Source: an uncultured Allobosea sp. (GTDB lineage Bacteria > Pseudomonadota > Alphaproteobacteria > Rhizobiales > Beijerinckiaceae). Taken from it: DNA of 64,000 bases. The position numbers and the translations under genes were made by a program. The stretch spans positions 1-64,000 of the forward strand of contig NZ_CAMFKW010000009.1 of assembly GCF_945957345.1 (NCBI RefSeq), given 5' to 3'. The notes under the pieces are model-generated. The model searched no databases. It saw nothing but the letters and a program-made list of their open reading frames with translations, and was not told the DNA's origin. Below, one piece after another: positions 8,554-16,821 of this stretch (positions are counted from its first letter, which is position 1; each line of letters opens with the position of its first letter).

Positions 8554-9195
8554 TCAGAACCGGTAGTTCAAGCCGGCCTTGACCAGATGCTCGTTGACGC
8601 CGACCCGCGTGCGGCTGTTGCCGAGCTGGAAGTTGTCCTTGCCGAGCGAGACATAATTGTACTCGACCTTGGCCGAGAGATGGTCGGTGATGCCGTATTC
8701 GGCGCCGGCGCCGACGACATAGCCGGTTTTGCCGCGCGTCTTGGAGACGAGGCCGTCGCTGGCCTTGACGCTGCCATAGGCGAGACCGCCGGTGCCGTAG
8801 ACCAGCAGGCGATCGAAGGTGACGCCGGCGCGCGCCTTCAGCGTGCCGACATAGCGCATGTCGGCGCTGGTGCCGCCGCCGCGCTTCGAGCCCTTGCCGA
8901 AACCGTTCATCGACAGGTCGCTTTCGAGGCCGAAGACCATCGTGCCCATCTGGACATTGTAGCCGAGCTGGCCGCCGAGCAGCATTTCGTTACGGCTCTT
9001 CTTGCTGACGCCGTTGAAGCGGTCGAAGGCGCCGCCGGCATGCGCGCCGACATAGAGGCCGTTCCAGTTATAGGCGCGCGGCGCCGAATAGGCCGGCCAT
9101 TCCTGGGGCCGTGGCCGGGCGCGGTCGGCCGCCTGCGCGGGCAGCGCGAACAGGGCCATCAGGCCGAGGCCGGCCAAAGGAAGGATACGAGACAT
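8554..9195 (-). CDS. Outer-membrane beta-barrel protein (Omp25/Omp31-like)
   Basis: 213 residues with a signal peptide (LPLAGLGLMALFALPAQAA), then the WNGLYVGAHAGGAFD opening, repeated amphipathic strands (LLGGQLGYNVQMGTMVFGLE, VGTLKARAGVTFDRLLVYG) and a C-terminal aromatic residue (LNYRF) as required for BAM-dependent insertion. These are hallmarks of the small eight-stranded outer-membrane family common in Rhizobiales. It probably has a structural, surface-stability role rather than acting as a large-pore porin. GGAGTC sits eight bases before the ATG. It is upstream of, and on the same strand as, the response regulator but separated by 166 bp. Confidence 0.85.
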   Translation of the reverse strand: MSRILPLAGLGLMALFALPAQAADRARPRPQEWPAYSAPRAYNWNGLYVGAHAGGAFDRFNGVSKKSRNEMLLGGQLGYNVQMGTMVFGLESDLSMNGFGKGSKRGGGTSADMRYVGTLKARAGVTFDRLLVYGTGGLAYGSVKASDGLVSKTRGKTGYVVGAGAEYGITDHLSAKVEYNYVSLGKDNFQLGNSRTRVGVNEHLVKAGLNYRF

Positions 9196-9349
9196 CGATG
9201 ACTCCTTGCGCGGCTCCTCGCCGCCGACACATCTGCCAGCCGATTCGACTCCGTGGATCGGAGCGGGCCGGCACGCGCAGATTGCGGGCGAAGATTACGG
9301 CAAGGTTGCCCATTCCGGCGGCAAGGGCGGCCGGAGCGGAGCGATATCG

Positions 9350-9379
9350 AAAAAGGCCCCGCCCTGAGCGGGCGAGGCC
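9350..9379 (-). terminator. Intrinsic terminator after the hydrolase gene
   Basis: On the minus strand a 10-bp stem (GGCCTCGCCC/GGGCGGGGCC, one G-T wobble) with a 5-nt loop is followed directly by TTTTT. This is a canonical Rho-independent terminator closing the dipeptide-type operon. The remaining about 150 bp up to the outer-membrane gene holds no gene that I can see. Confidence 0.85.
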
Positions 9380-9392
9380 GGATAGAGGCTGG

Positions 9393-10268
9393 TCAGAGAA
9401 CCGGAGCGGCCTGCTTGCCGAGCTCTTCGGCCGGCGGAATCCGGCCGTCTTCGAACCAGTAGGACGCAGCGGCGCGCGACATCGCCGCTCCGTCATGGCC
9501 GATACCGGCAACCGTGATCAGTTGCCAGTTGCAGGGCACGCCGAGGCGCGCCGCTTCCGCCTTGCCGAAATCGAGCATGAACTGGGCGCGGCCATAGCGA
9601 TGCGGCCCCTGCGCCAGGGCTTCCGGTTGAGCTGGCAGGTTCGGATCGTCGGTGACGATATCGCGATCGCCCGCGAACAGGATCATCGGATAGGCGAGCC
9701 AGCGCGTCAGCGCCGCCTTGTCGAGCCCGAGCCCGCCGAGCCCTTCCGGGAAATTCCGCTCTGGCGTCGGCAAGGTGTACCAGCCGGGATTGGAGGCCAT
9801 CGCCGCCTCAAACAGCGCGCCGCCTTCCATCGCCAGCATGCGATGTACGAACTGGCCGCCGGCCGAATGCCCGAAGATGCGGATGACCGGCTTGTCGATT
9901 ACCCCCGCTGCGCGCAGCGCATCGAGCACGCGGCCGGGCACGGCATAGAGCCACTCGGCGCGCGGCGCGATCGTCCCCTCGCTGGAGACGACAAGGCCGT
10001 TATTGTAGCCCTCGGCCTTCGGGAAAGGCTCGTTCGGGAAGGTCGGCGCGACGATCAGCAGGTTGTGCTTGTCGGCCGCATCGATCCAGAAATCGCGATA
10101 CTCGTCACCGTTGCGCAGCATGCCGTGTTGCACGACGATCACCGGATCGTTCGGCTGACGCCGCGCCGGTCGGTAGCAATTGACCTCCAGCGGCTTGTCC
10201 GGATGGCTGACGTCGATGAAGGGCAGCGTGCTGCGCCCGATTGGCGGGTTCAGGGTCTTGGTGGTCAT
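9393..10268 (-). CDS. Alpha/beta hydrolase
   Basis: 291 residues, cytoplasmic (no signal peptide). Oxyanion region VIVVQHGMLRNGDEY near 43-57, nucleophile elbow GHSAGG (Ser at about 149), a likely catalytic Asp in LFAGDRDIV near 215-225 and His in VAGIGHDG near 258. The whole Ser-Asp-His triad is therefore plausible. Its start overlaps the preceding ATPase stop codon by four bases (ATGA), so it is co-transcribed and translationally coupled with the ABC importer, suggesting it hydrolyses the imported compound (ester, lactone or amide). The substrate cannot be read from sequence. The PHB-depolymerase/esterase type of fold is the nearest match I recognise. Confidence 0.8.
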   Translation of the reverse strand: MTTKTLNPPIGRSTLPFIDVSHPDKPLEVNCYRPARRQPNDPVIVVQHGMLRNGDEYRDFWIDAADKHNLLIVAPTFPNEPFPKAEGYNNGLVVSSEGTIAPRAEWLYAVPGRVLDALRAAGVIDKPVIRIFGHSAGGQFVHRMLAMEGGALFEAAMASNPGWYTLPTPERNFPEGLGGLGLDKAALTRWLAYPMILFAGDRDIVTDDPNLPAQPEALAQGPHRYGRAQFMLDFGKAEAARLGVPCNWQLITVAGIGHDGAAMSRAAASYWFEDGRIPPAEELGKQAAPVL

Positions 10269-11284
10269 GCGGCCTCCGGAGCCTTGTGCAAGTGGCAGGC
10301 GGCGCTGCGGCCGGGCGCGATCTCGGCAAGGACCGGCCGGACCTCACGGCAGACCGGCATCGCCTTGTCGCAGCGCGGGTGGAACGGACAGCCGGGCGGC
10401 GGCGCCAATGGCGAGGGCAATTCGCCCTTGAGCGGCTGGAAGGCGCGCTTGCGCCGCGCCGCCGAGGGAATCGCCGCGATCAGCGCCGCGCTATAGGGAT
10501 GCGCCGGCTCGGCGAAGATCTCCGCCGCCGTGCCGACCTCGACGATGCGGCCGAGATACATGATCGCGACCCGGTCGCTGATATGGCGGACAAGGCCGAG
10601 ATCATGGCTGACGAAGAGATAGGTCAGGCCGTGGCGCTCGCGCACATCCATGAACAGGTTGATCACCTGCGCCTGGATCGAAACGTCGAGCGCCGAGACC
10701 GGCTCGTCGCAAACTAGGAAGTCAGGCTTCACGGCAAGTGCCCGCGCGATGCCGATGCGCTGGCGCTGACCGCCCGAGAACTGGTGCGGATAGCGCTCGC
10801 GATAGGCGAGATCGAGCCCGACCTCGCTCAGCGCTTGATCGACGGCCCCATCGATCTCCGCCTTGGGCAGAAGCTTGTGGACGCTCAAGGCCTCGCCGAC
10901 GATGCGGCTGACCTTCATGCGCGGATCGAGCGAGGCATAGGGGTCCTGGAAGATCATCTGGACCTTCAGCAGGAAATCGAGCCGCTCCTTGCCCTTCAGG
11001 CCCCCAACCGGCTGCTGCTCGTAGACCACCTCGCCGGTCGTCGGCTTGAGGATGCCGGTGACGACGCGGGCGAGCGTGGACTTGCCGCAGCCGGATTCGC
11101 CGACGAGGCCGAGCACCTCGCCGCGCTTCACGCTGAGATCGATGCCGTCGACGGCGCGCAACACCGGCGGCGCCTTGCCCCGCCCGGTCGCCATCAGGAT
11201 GCGTTCCGCCAGCGTCGGCTTGCGGCGGAAATGCTTGGTGATGCCCTTGAGCTCGATGATCGGAGCACTGGTCGAAGCACTCAT
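10265..11284 (-). CDS. dppF: Dipeptide/oligopeptide-type ABC transporter ATP-binding protein
   Basis: 339 residues. Walker A GLVGESGCGKST near 55-66, signature FSGGQRQRIGIARAL, Walker B FLVCDEPVSALD, followed by the His-loop SHDLGLV. The C-terminal oligopeptide/dipeptide extension with CPFHPRCDKAMPVC is present, typical of DppF/OppF. It hydrolyses ATP on the inner face of the membrane together with the adjacent DppD-type subunit. The four-base overlap with its upstream gene and the same overlap downstream show a tight operon. These two ATPases are the only dipeptide-type ones in the window, although two further dipeptide-type binding proteins occur. Confidence 0.92.
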   Translation of the reverse strand: MSASTSAPIIELKGITKHFRRKPTLAERILMATGRGKAPPVLRAVDGIDLSVKRGEVLGLVGESGCGKSTLARVVTGILKPTTGEVVYEQQPVGGLKGKERLDFLLKVQMIFQDPYASLDPRMKVSRIVGEALSVHKLLPKAEIDGAVDQALSEVGLDLAYRERYPHQFSGGQRQRIGIARALAVKPDFLVCDEPVSALDVSIQAQVINLFMDVRERHGLTYLFVSHDLGLVRHISDRVAIMYLGRIVEVGTAAEIFAEPAHPYSAALIAAIPSAARRKRAFQPLKGELPSPLAPPPGCPFHPRCDKAMPVCREVRPVLAEIAPGRSAACHLHKAPEAA

Positions 11285-12261
11285 GCCGCTTCTCCCACCG
11301 GCACCGGATTGTGGCAGCGGAAGCTGCGGGCGCCTTCGCTCGTCGTCTCGGGATCGCGCTCAGCGCAGATCGGCTGGACGCGCGGGCAGCGCGGACGGAA
11401 GGGACAGCCGCTGGGCCGAGCGTCGATGCGCGGCGCTACGCCATCGATCTGGTTCAGGCGCTCGCCCGGCGCGACATTGGCCGCCGAGGAATTGAGCAGG
11501 CCGAGCGTGTACGGATGGCGCGGTGCGTCGAGTACCTCGTCCACCGGCCCGACCTCGACGACGCGGCCGGCATACATCACCGCCACTCGGTCGGCGAGCT
11601 CGGCGACGACCGCGAGATCATGCGTGATCCAGAGCACGGCCGTACCGGTCTCGCGGGCGAGCTTTTGCACCTCGAACAGGATCTGGCTCTGGATGGTGAC
11701 GTCGAGCGCCGTCGTCGGCTCGTCGGCAATGATCAGGTCGGGCGCGTTGAGCAGCGCCGTCGCGATCGCGACGCGCTGGCGCATGCCCCCGGAGAACTCG
11801 TGCGGAAACTGCTTCAGCCTCGCTTCCGGCGAGGAGATACCGACGCGGGCCAGCGCCTTGGCGGCTTCACCGAGCGCCTCATCGCGGCTGCAATCGCGAT
11901 GCTCCAGGATCGCCTCGCTCATCTGTTCGCCGATGCTGAGCACCGGATTCAGCGTCATCAGAGGGTCCTGGAAGATCATGGCGATGCGGTCGCCGCGCAG
12001 GCTCCGCAGGCGTTCCTCGGTCGCGGCGCGCAGGTCTTCGCCGCCGAAGCTCACCGTCCCCGCGACGATCTCGCCAGGCGGATCGATCAGGCGCACCAGC
12101 GAGAAGCCGGTCACCGACTTGCCGGAGCCGGATTCGCCGACGAGCCCCAAGACCTCGCCGCGCGAGACGCTGAGATCGACGCCGTCGACGGCAGGCCAGG
12201 CACCGTCGAGCGCATGGAAAACGGTTCGCAAGCCGCGGACGTCGAGCAAGGGATCACTCAT
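11281..12261 (-). CDS. dppD: Dipeptide/oligopeptide-type ABC transporter ATP-binding protein
   Basis: 326 residues from MSDPLLDVRGL; the frame stays open upstream, but the ATG overlapping the permease stop (ATGA) is the sensible start. Walker A GLVGESGSGKS near 41-51, signature FSGGMRQRVAIATAL, Walker B LIIADEPTTALD, switch His in THDLAVV. The C-terminal CPFRPRCPRVQPIC block is the usual oligopeptide-transporter domain. It pairs with the DppF-type subunit to power import through the DppB/DppC channel. Confidence 0.92.
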   Translation of the reverse strand: MSDPLLDVRGLRTVFHALDGAWPAVDGVDLSVSRGEVLGLVGESGSGKSVTGFSLVRLIDPPGEIVAGTVSFGGEDLRAATEERLRSLRGDRIAMIFQDPLMTLNPVLSIGEQMSEAILEHRDCSRDEALGEAAKALARVGISSPEARLKQFPHEFSGGMRQRVAIATALLNAPDLIIADEPTTALDVTIQSQILFEVQKLARETGTAVLWITHDLAVVAELADRVAVMYAGRVVEVGPVDEVLDAPRHPYTLGLLNSSAANVAPGERLNQIDGVAPRIDARPSGCPFRPRCPRVQPICAERDPETTSEGARSFRCHNPVPVGEAA

Positions 12262-13166
12262 GAGCGCACGTTGAAGCTGCGGCGCAGCCGGTCGCCGACG
12301 AGGTTGAGCGAGCCGATCAGCAGAACCAGCGCGATGCCGGGGAAGACCGCGATCCAGTATTCGCCGGAAAGCAGGAACTCGAAGCCGTTGGCGATGAGCA
12401 GGCCGAGCGAGGGCTGTGTCACGGGAACGCCGACGCCGAGGAAGGAGAGCGTCGCCTCCAGCGTGATCGCGCCGGCGATGCTGATCGAAGCGACGACCAG
12501 GACCGAGCCGACCGAGTTCGGCAGCAGATGCGCGATCATGATGTGCCGCGTCGGCAGGCCGAAATTGAGCGCGGCCTCGATATATTCCTTGCGCCGCTCG
12601 ACCAGCGCGGAGGCGCGCATCAGCCGGGCGTACTGCGCCCATTGTACCAGCACGATGGCGAGGATGACCTTGTCGACCCCGCGCCCGATCGAGGCGAGCA
12701 GGACGAGCGCGATCAGGATCGAGGGGAAGCCGAGCATGAAGTCGACGATGCGCATGATCACGGCGTCGACCACCCCGCCGAACTGCGCGGCGACAAGCCC
12801 GGCCGAGATGCCGATGAACAGCGCGCCCAGCGTCGCGGTGAGCCCGACCATCAGGCTGGTGCGCAGGCCGTAGAGGATGGCGCTCAGCATGTCGCGGCCC
12901 TGTGAATCCGTGCCGAGCCAGTAGGTCATGCCGTTCATGCCGGCCTCGCCCGGCGGCAGGCGGTTGTCCATCACACTGAGCGAGGCGAGATCATGCGGAT
13001 TCTGCGGCGCGATGACCGGCGCCAGCAAGGCCAGCGCGACCATGATGCCGAGCAGGATCGCGGCACCGCGCGTCGTCGGTCGGTTGCGGATGCGCCGCAG
13101 CACCTTCTCGCGGAGCGGCGTGTCGGCATAATCAGGGATGGCCGGCGCTTTCGCTGGGGCGTTCAT
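12258..13166 (-). CDS. dppC: Dipeptide-type ABC transporter permease (DppC family)
   Basis: 302 residues. A cytosolic N-terminal segment, then about six membrane helices starting with GAAILLGIMVALALLAPVIA (33-52). The OppC N-terminal domain (NPHDLAS...GTDSQGRDML) is present and the EAA loop is EYIEAALNFGLPTRHIMIAH around 195-215. It forms the inner-membrane channel with the DppB-type permease; both neighbouring junctions are four-base overlaps. Confidence 0.91.
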   Translation of the reverse strand: MNAPAKAPAIPDYADTPLREKVLRRIRNRPTTRGAAILLGIMVALALLAPVIAPQNPHDLASLSVMDNRLPPGEAGMNGMTYWLGTDSQGRDMLSAILYGLRTSLMVGLTATLGALFIGISAGLVAAQFGGVVDAVIMRIVDFMLGFPSILIALVLLASIGRGVDKVILAIVLVQWAQYARLMRASALVERRKEYIEAALNFGLPTRHIMIAHLLPNSVGSVLVVASISIAGAITLEATLSFLGVGVPVTQPSLGLLIANGFEFLLSGEYWIAVFPGIALVLLIGSLNLVGDRLRRSFNVRS

Positions 13167-14140
13167 GCCATCTCTCCCGTCAGCTTCACGCGCGGGTCGA
13201 GCGCGGCATAGAGGATGTCGACGAGGAAGTTGACGGTGACGAAGAGCAGCGTCGCCAGCAGCACATAGGCGACCACCACCGGCCGATCGAGCTGGTAGAC
13301 CGAGTCGATCAGGAGCTTGCCCATGCCCGGCCAGGCGAAGACCGTCTCGGTGATCGTCGAGAAGGCGACGAGGCTGCCGAACTCGATGCCGACCACGGTG
13401 ACGACCGGGATCAGGATGTTGCGCAACACGTGCCGGCCGACGACGCGGCGCGGCTTCACACCCTTGGCGCGAGCATATTTGACGTAGTCCTGTGTCATCG
13501 CCTCGCTCGTGCCGGCCGCGACGAGGCGGATCATCAGCGCGATCTGGGGAATGGCGAGGTTGATCGCCGGCAGGGCGAGATGGACGAGCCCGTCCCAGGT
13601 CAGGAGGCTGGTCTGGATGCCCAGGACCGAGACCGTCTCGCCGCGTCCGGCCGTCGGCAGCCAGTGGAGCACGACTGCGAAGAGCAGGATCAGCATCATG
13701 CCCTTCCAGAAGCTCGGCAGCGAGAAGCCGAGGACGGTGGCACCCATGATGATGCGCGAGGGCCGGCTTTCGGGGTCGAGCCCGGCATAGAGCCCGAGCG
13801 GCACGCCGGTGACGATGGCCAGCGTCATCGAGAGCAGGACGAGCTCGAAGGTCGCCGGCAGGCGCCCCAGAATGAGCTCGATCGCCGGCACGCCATGCAC
13901 GAAGGAGCGGCCAAGGTCGCCCGTCAGGGCATTGCCCATGAAGACGAAATATTGCTGCCAGACCGGCAGGTCGAGCCCGAGGCGTCGGATCAGCGCCTCG
14001 CGCTCGGCCGCGCTGGCGGAGGGCGAGACGAGCAATTCGACGGGGTCGCCGATGCCGTAGACGGCGAAGAACACCACGACCGAGACCGCGAGCAGCACGA
14101 GCACGCTCTGGATCAGTCGCTGCAGGACATAGGCGGTCAT
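13163..14140 (-). CDS. dppB: Dipeptide-type ABC transporter permease (DppB family)
   Basis: 325 residues. Begins MTAYVLQRLIQSVLVLLAVSV, the typical DppB first helix. The characteristic N-terminal stretch (EALIRRLGLDLPVWQQYFVF) and EAA loop (DYVKYARAKGVKPRRVVGRH) are visible, with five to six membrane segments. First permease after the binding protein, separated from it by 85 bp containing a GC hairpin, so its level is probably lower than that of the binding protein. Confidence 0.91.
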   Translation of the reverse strand: MTAYVLQRLIQSVLVLLAVSVVVFFAVYGIGDPVELLVSPSASAAEREALIRRLGLDLPVWQQYFVFMGNALTGDLGRSFVHGVPAIELILGRLPATFELVLLSMTLAIVTGVPLGLYAGLDPESRPSRIIMGATVLGFSLPSFWKGMMLILLFAVVLHWLPTAGRGETVSVLGIQTSLLTWDGLVHLALPAINLAIPQIALMIRLVAAGTSEAMTQDYVKYARAKGVKPRRVVGRHVLRNILIPVVTVVGIEFGSLVAFSTITETVFAWPGMGKLLIDSVYQLDRPVVVAYVLLATLLFVTVNFLVDILYAALDPRVKLTGEMA

Positions 14141-14171
14141 GATGCTCGACCGGCTCCGCTCAATGGTTCAC

Positions 14172-14195
14172 GGGCCGCCCTGCGAGAGGCGGCCC
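14172..14195 (-). promoter_or_regulatory. Intercistronic hairpin between binding protein and permease genes
   Basis: GGGCCGCC/GGCGGCCC, an 8-bp stem with an 8-nt loop, lies in the 85-bp gap after the binding-protein gene. No T-run follows on the minus strand. This position commonly carries mRNA-stabilising hairpins that raise binding-protein output relative to the permeases. Confidence 0.55.
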
Positions 14196-14225
14196 GGCTT
14201 TCCGATAGGCCTGTCGGCCGGCGGC

Positions 14226-15839
14226 TTACTTGGCTTTCGGCTTCACCGACATCGCCAGCATGAACTGGTCGGCACGGCCCTTGACGTCGAGATCGGACTT
14301 GAAGGCCCAGATGCCGCTCTCGAAGTGCAGCGGGATGAAGGCGTAATCGTCGACGACGATCTTGCCGGCTTCCTGCAGCAGCGATGCGCGCTTGTTGTCG
14401 TCGAGCGTGGTCACGGCCTCGCGGATGATCTTGTCGAACTGGTCGTTCTTGTAGCCGCCATAGTTCGAGCCGCCGAGGGTCTTGGCTTCGTTCGGGGTCG
14501 GCGGCCACTGGCGCAGGAAGGACGCCGCCTCGCCCGTGCCGGAGCCCCAGCCGCCGATCGCAACCGAGAATTCCTTCTTGGCGCGACGCGGGAAATAGAT
14601 CGCGCGGGTCATCGCGTCGACCTCGGCCTTGATGCCGACCTGGGTCAGGTACTGCGCGACGGCCTGGGTGATCTGGCTGTCATTGATATAGCGGTCGTTG
14701 GTGGTCGAGAGCGTGACCTGGAAGCCCTTGGCATAACCGGCTTCGGCCAGCAGCTTCTTCGCCTGCGCCGGGTCATAAGCCAGCTTCGGCGGGTTCGGAC
14801 GCGTGCCGAACATGCCGGTCGGCAGGTACTGGTAGGCCGGCTCCGCCGCGCCGTCCATGATGCGCTTGACGATGGCGTCACGGTCGATGGCGAGCGACAT
14901 CGCCTTGCGGACGCGCAGGTCCTTCAGCGGGTTCTTGCCGTCATCCGACTTGACGAAGGGGCTCTGGTCGCGGGCGACGTCGAGCTGGAAATAGACCACG
15001 CGGGTCGAGGGCGTGATGACATGGCCGAAGCGCTTGTCGTCCTTGATCCGGCCGAGGTCGCGCGCCGCCGGGTTCTCGATCACGTCGTAATCGCCGGCGA
15101 GCAGGCCGGCGAGGCGCGGGCCGGCATTCGTCACAGGCAGCAGGCGCACGGTCGCCCAAGGCTCTGCCTTGCCCCAATAGGTCGGATTGCGCTCGAGCTC
15201 GATCGCGGAGCCGCGCACATAGGACTTGAGCTTGTAGGGGCCGGTGCCGATGGCGAGCGTGCCGTCGTTGAAGCCCGTCACGGTCGGCCACGGGCCGGTG
15301 ACGCCGCAGTTCTTGGCGACGTCATAGCTGATCGGGCCATGCTCGGCGATCGAGGCCGAGAGGATGCTGAGGCCCGAAAGCAGATTCGGCAGCAGCGGCT
15401 CGGGCTCTTTCGTGGTGATCACCAGCGTCTTCGGATCGGGCGTCTCGACCGAGGCGAAATTGCCGGTGGTGTCGGCAAAGGAATCCGAGACCTTGGTCTC
15501 GTTCTTCAGCGTGCGGCAGAAGGTGAAGACCACGTCCTCGGACGTGAAGGGCTTGCCGTTCGAGAACTTGACGCCGTCGCGCAGCTTGAAGGTCCAGCGG
15601 TTCTTGCCGTCATTCTCCCAAGAGGCGGCAAGGCTCGGATGCAGCTTCTGCTGCTCGTCCTGGCGCACCAGCGAGTCGAAGATGTGCTGAGCCAACGCAT
15701 TGTTGGGGGTGAGGTCATGGTAATGCGGATCGACCGCCGTCGGCTCGGAGGCTAGCGCGATGCGCAGCGTCTGCGCCGAGACGGCCGTTCCGGCAAGGCA
15801 GGCGGCCGCGAAAGCCGCGAGGAATAGGGGTTTACGCAT
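14226..15839 (-). CDS. dppA: Dipeptide-type ABC transporter substrate-binding protein
   Basis: 537 residues with an N-terminal signal peptide (FLAAFAAACLAGTAVSAQ). A family 5 solute-binding protein: TLRIALASEPTAVDPHYHD, the FKLRDGVKFSNGKPFTSEDV block, and the AKKLLAEAGYAKGFQVTL segment are diagnostic. It captures a peptide or other oligomeric solute in the periplasm for the downstream permeases. GGGAGCGGAT precedes the ATG. Family 5 proteins bind peptides, opines, nickel and glycosides, so the dpp name indicates family, not proven substrate. It is divergent from an RpiR-type regulator. Confidence 0.9.
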   Translation of the reverse strand: MRKPLFLAAFAAACLAGTAVSAQTLRIALASEPTAVDPHYHDLTPNNALAQHIFDSLVRQDEQQKLHPSLAASWENDGKNRWTFKLRDGVKFSNGKPFTSEDVVFTFCRTLKNETKVSDSFADTTGNFASVETPDPKTLVITTKEPEPLLPNLLSGLSILSASIAEHGPISYDVAKNCGVTGPWPTVTGFNDGTLAIGTGPYKLKSYVRGSAIELERNPTYWGKAEPWATVRLLPVTNAGPRLAGLLAGDYDVIENPAARDLGRIKDDKRFGHVITPSTRVVYFQLDVARDQSPFVKSDDGKNPLKDLRVRKAMSLAIDRDAIVKRIMDGAAEPAYQYLPTGMFGTRPNPPKLAYDPAQAKKLLAEAGYAKGFQVTLSTTNDRYINDSQITQAVAQYLTQVGIKAEVDAMTRAIYFPRRAKKEFSVAIGGWGSGTGEAASFLRQWPPTPNEAKTLGGSNYGGYKNDQFDKIIREAVTTLDDNKRASLLQEAGKIVVDDYAFIPLHFESGIWAFKSDLDVKGRADQFMLAMSVKPKAK

Positions 15840-15935
15840 GATAGGATCCGCTCCCGGTTGAAGCCGCTTTTGACAGCTTTATTTTCGTCTAGTAGCAAAC
15901 ATGAAAATTTTCGAACGTCAATCGGGTAGCCGCGC
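15840..15935. promoter_or_regulatory. Divergent promoter region of dppA and the RpiR-type gene
   Basis: AT-rich compared with its surroundings. A TTGACA at 15870 with a 17-bp spacer to TAGCAA could drive the plus-strand regulator gene. A perfect 10-bp palindrome GAAAATTTTC at 15903-15912 sits between the two starts. RpiR/MurR proteins bind such TGAAA/TTTCA-type palindromes, so this is the likely operator for autoregulation and for control of the transporter operon. Confidence 0.55.
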
Positions 15936-16808
15936 ATGTCACAGGGCCTGAAGCCGACGACGGATCTCTCCAACCGGATCGCCCAGATCTACCCGTCGCT
16001 TAGCAACGGCCATCGCCGCGCCGCCGATTTCGTGCTGCAGCATCCGCTCGATGTCGCGACCATGACCATCGAAGGCCTGGCCGAGGGTAGCGGCACCTCG
16101 AACGCGACGGTGACGCGCTTCGTCCGGGCGCTCGGCTATGGCAGCTATGGCGAGTTCCGCGGCGCGCTCTCCGCCGCCCTGAAATTCGCCCATGACCCGG
16201 TCGACAGCTTCGCCGGTGCCCGCACTGCCGCCGGCTCGACCTTCGCGACCTTCACAGCTGCGCTCGCCGACCAGAACGCCAATCTCCAGGCCGCCCGCGA
16301 CGGCCTCGACGAAGCCTCCGTGACGAAGGCGGTCGCGTTGTTGCTGAAGGCGCCACGCGTCTTCATCGCGGCTTCCGGCGCCAGCCACCACGTCGCTTCC
16401 TTCCTGGAGGATGGACTTGCGCTCTATCTCGATGCCGACGTGATCTTCGCGTCATCGCGCACCGGCCCGGAACGCGCCATCCGGCACATGATGTCGGCTC
16501 GCCCCGACGATCTCGTCGTCGCGATCTCGGTGCCGCGCTATTCCCGCGCCACGCTGGATCTCGCGAGTTTTGCCAAGAAGCGCGGCGCGGCCCTGCTGAC
16601 CCTGACCGACAGCCCGACCTCGCCACTCGCTCCGATCGCCGATGTCACGCTGTTCGCGCCGGCCCGCAGCCGCCTGCTGCCGAACTCGCCGACCGCCGTC
16701 TTCGCGCTTGCCGATGCGCTGATCGCCGCCGTCGCGCGTGAGCGGCCGGATGCGGTCGAGGCCCTCAAGGAACTTAGCGAAAGCCTGCTCTGGACCTTCC
16801 ACCAATAG
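15936..16808 (+). CDS. RpiR/MurR-family transcriptional regulator
   Basis: 290 residues. N-terminal helix-turn-helix of the RpiR family (NRIAQIYPSLSNGHRRAADF, then GTSNATVTRFVRALGYGSYG at about 50-70) and a C-terminal SIS domain (about 125-270) that usually binds phosphosugars. The SIS core (RVFIAASGASHHVASFLEDG) is intact. It is divergent from the dipeptide-type operon with a palindrome between them, so it most likely controls that operon. A sugar-phosphate-sensing family next to a family 5 transporter hints that the imported compound may be a sugar conjugate rather than a plain peptide. Confidence 0.88.
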   Translation: MSQGLKPTTDLSNRIAQIYPSLSNGHRRAADFVLQHPLDVATMTIEGLAEGSGTSNATVTRFVRALGYGSYGEFRGALSAALKFAHDPVDSFAGARTAAGSTFATFTAALADQNANLQAARDGLDEASVTKAVALLLKAPRVFIAASGASHHVASFLEDGLALYLDADVIFASSRTGPERAIRHMMSARPDDLVVAISVPRYSRATLDLASFAKKRGAALLTLTDSPTSPLAPIADVTLFAPARSRLLPNSPTAVFALADALIAAVARERPDAVEALKELSESLLWTFHQ

Positions 16809-16821
16809 GTGACCGAGAGGC

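Noticed and set aside
14139-15755. A 538-codon plus-strand frame opposite the dppA-type gene
   Set aside because: Antisense shadow of a well-supported family 5 binding protein; product composition is unlike a protein.
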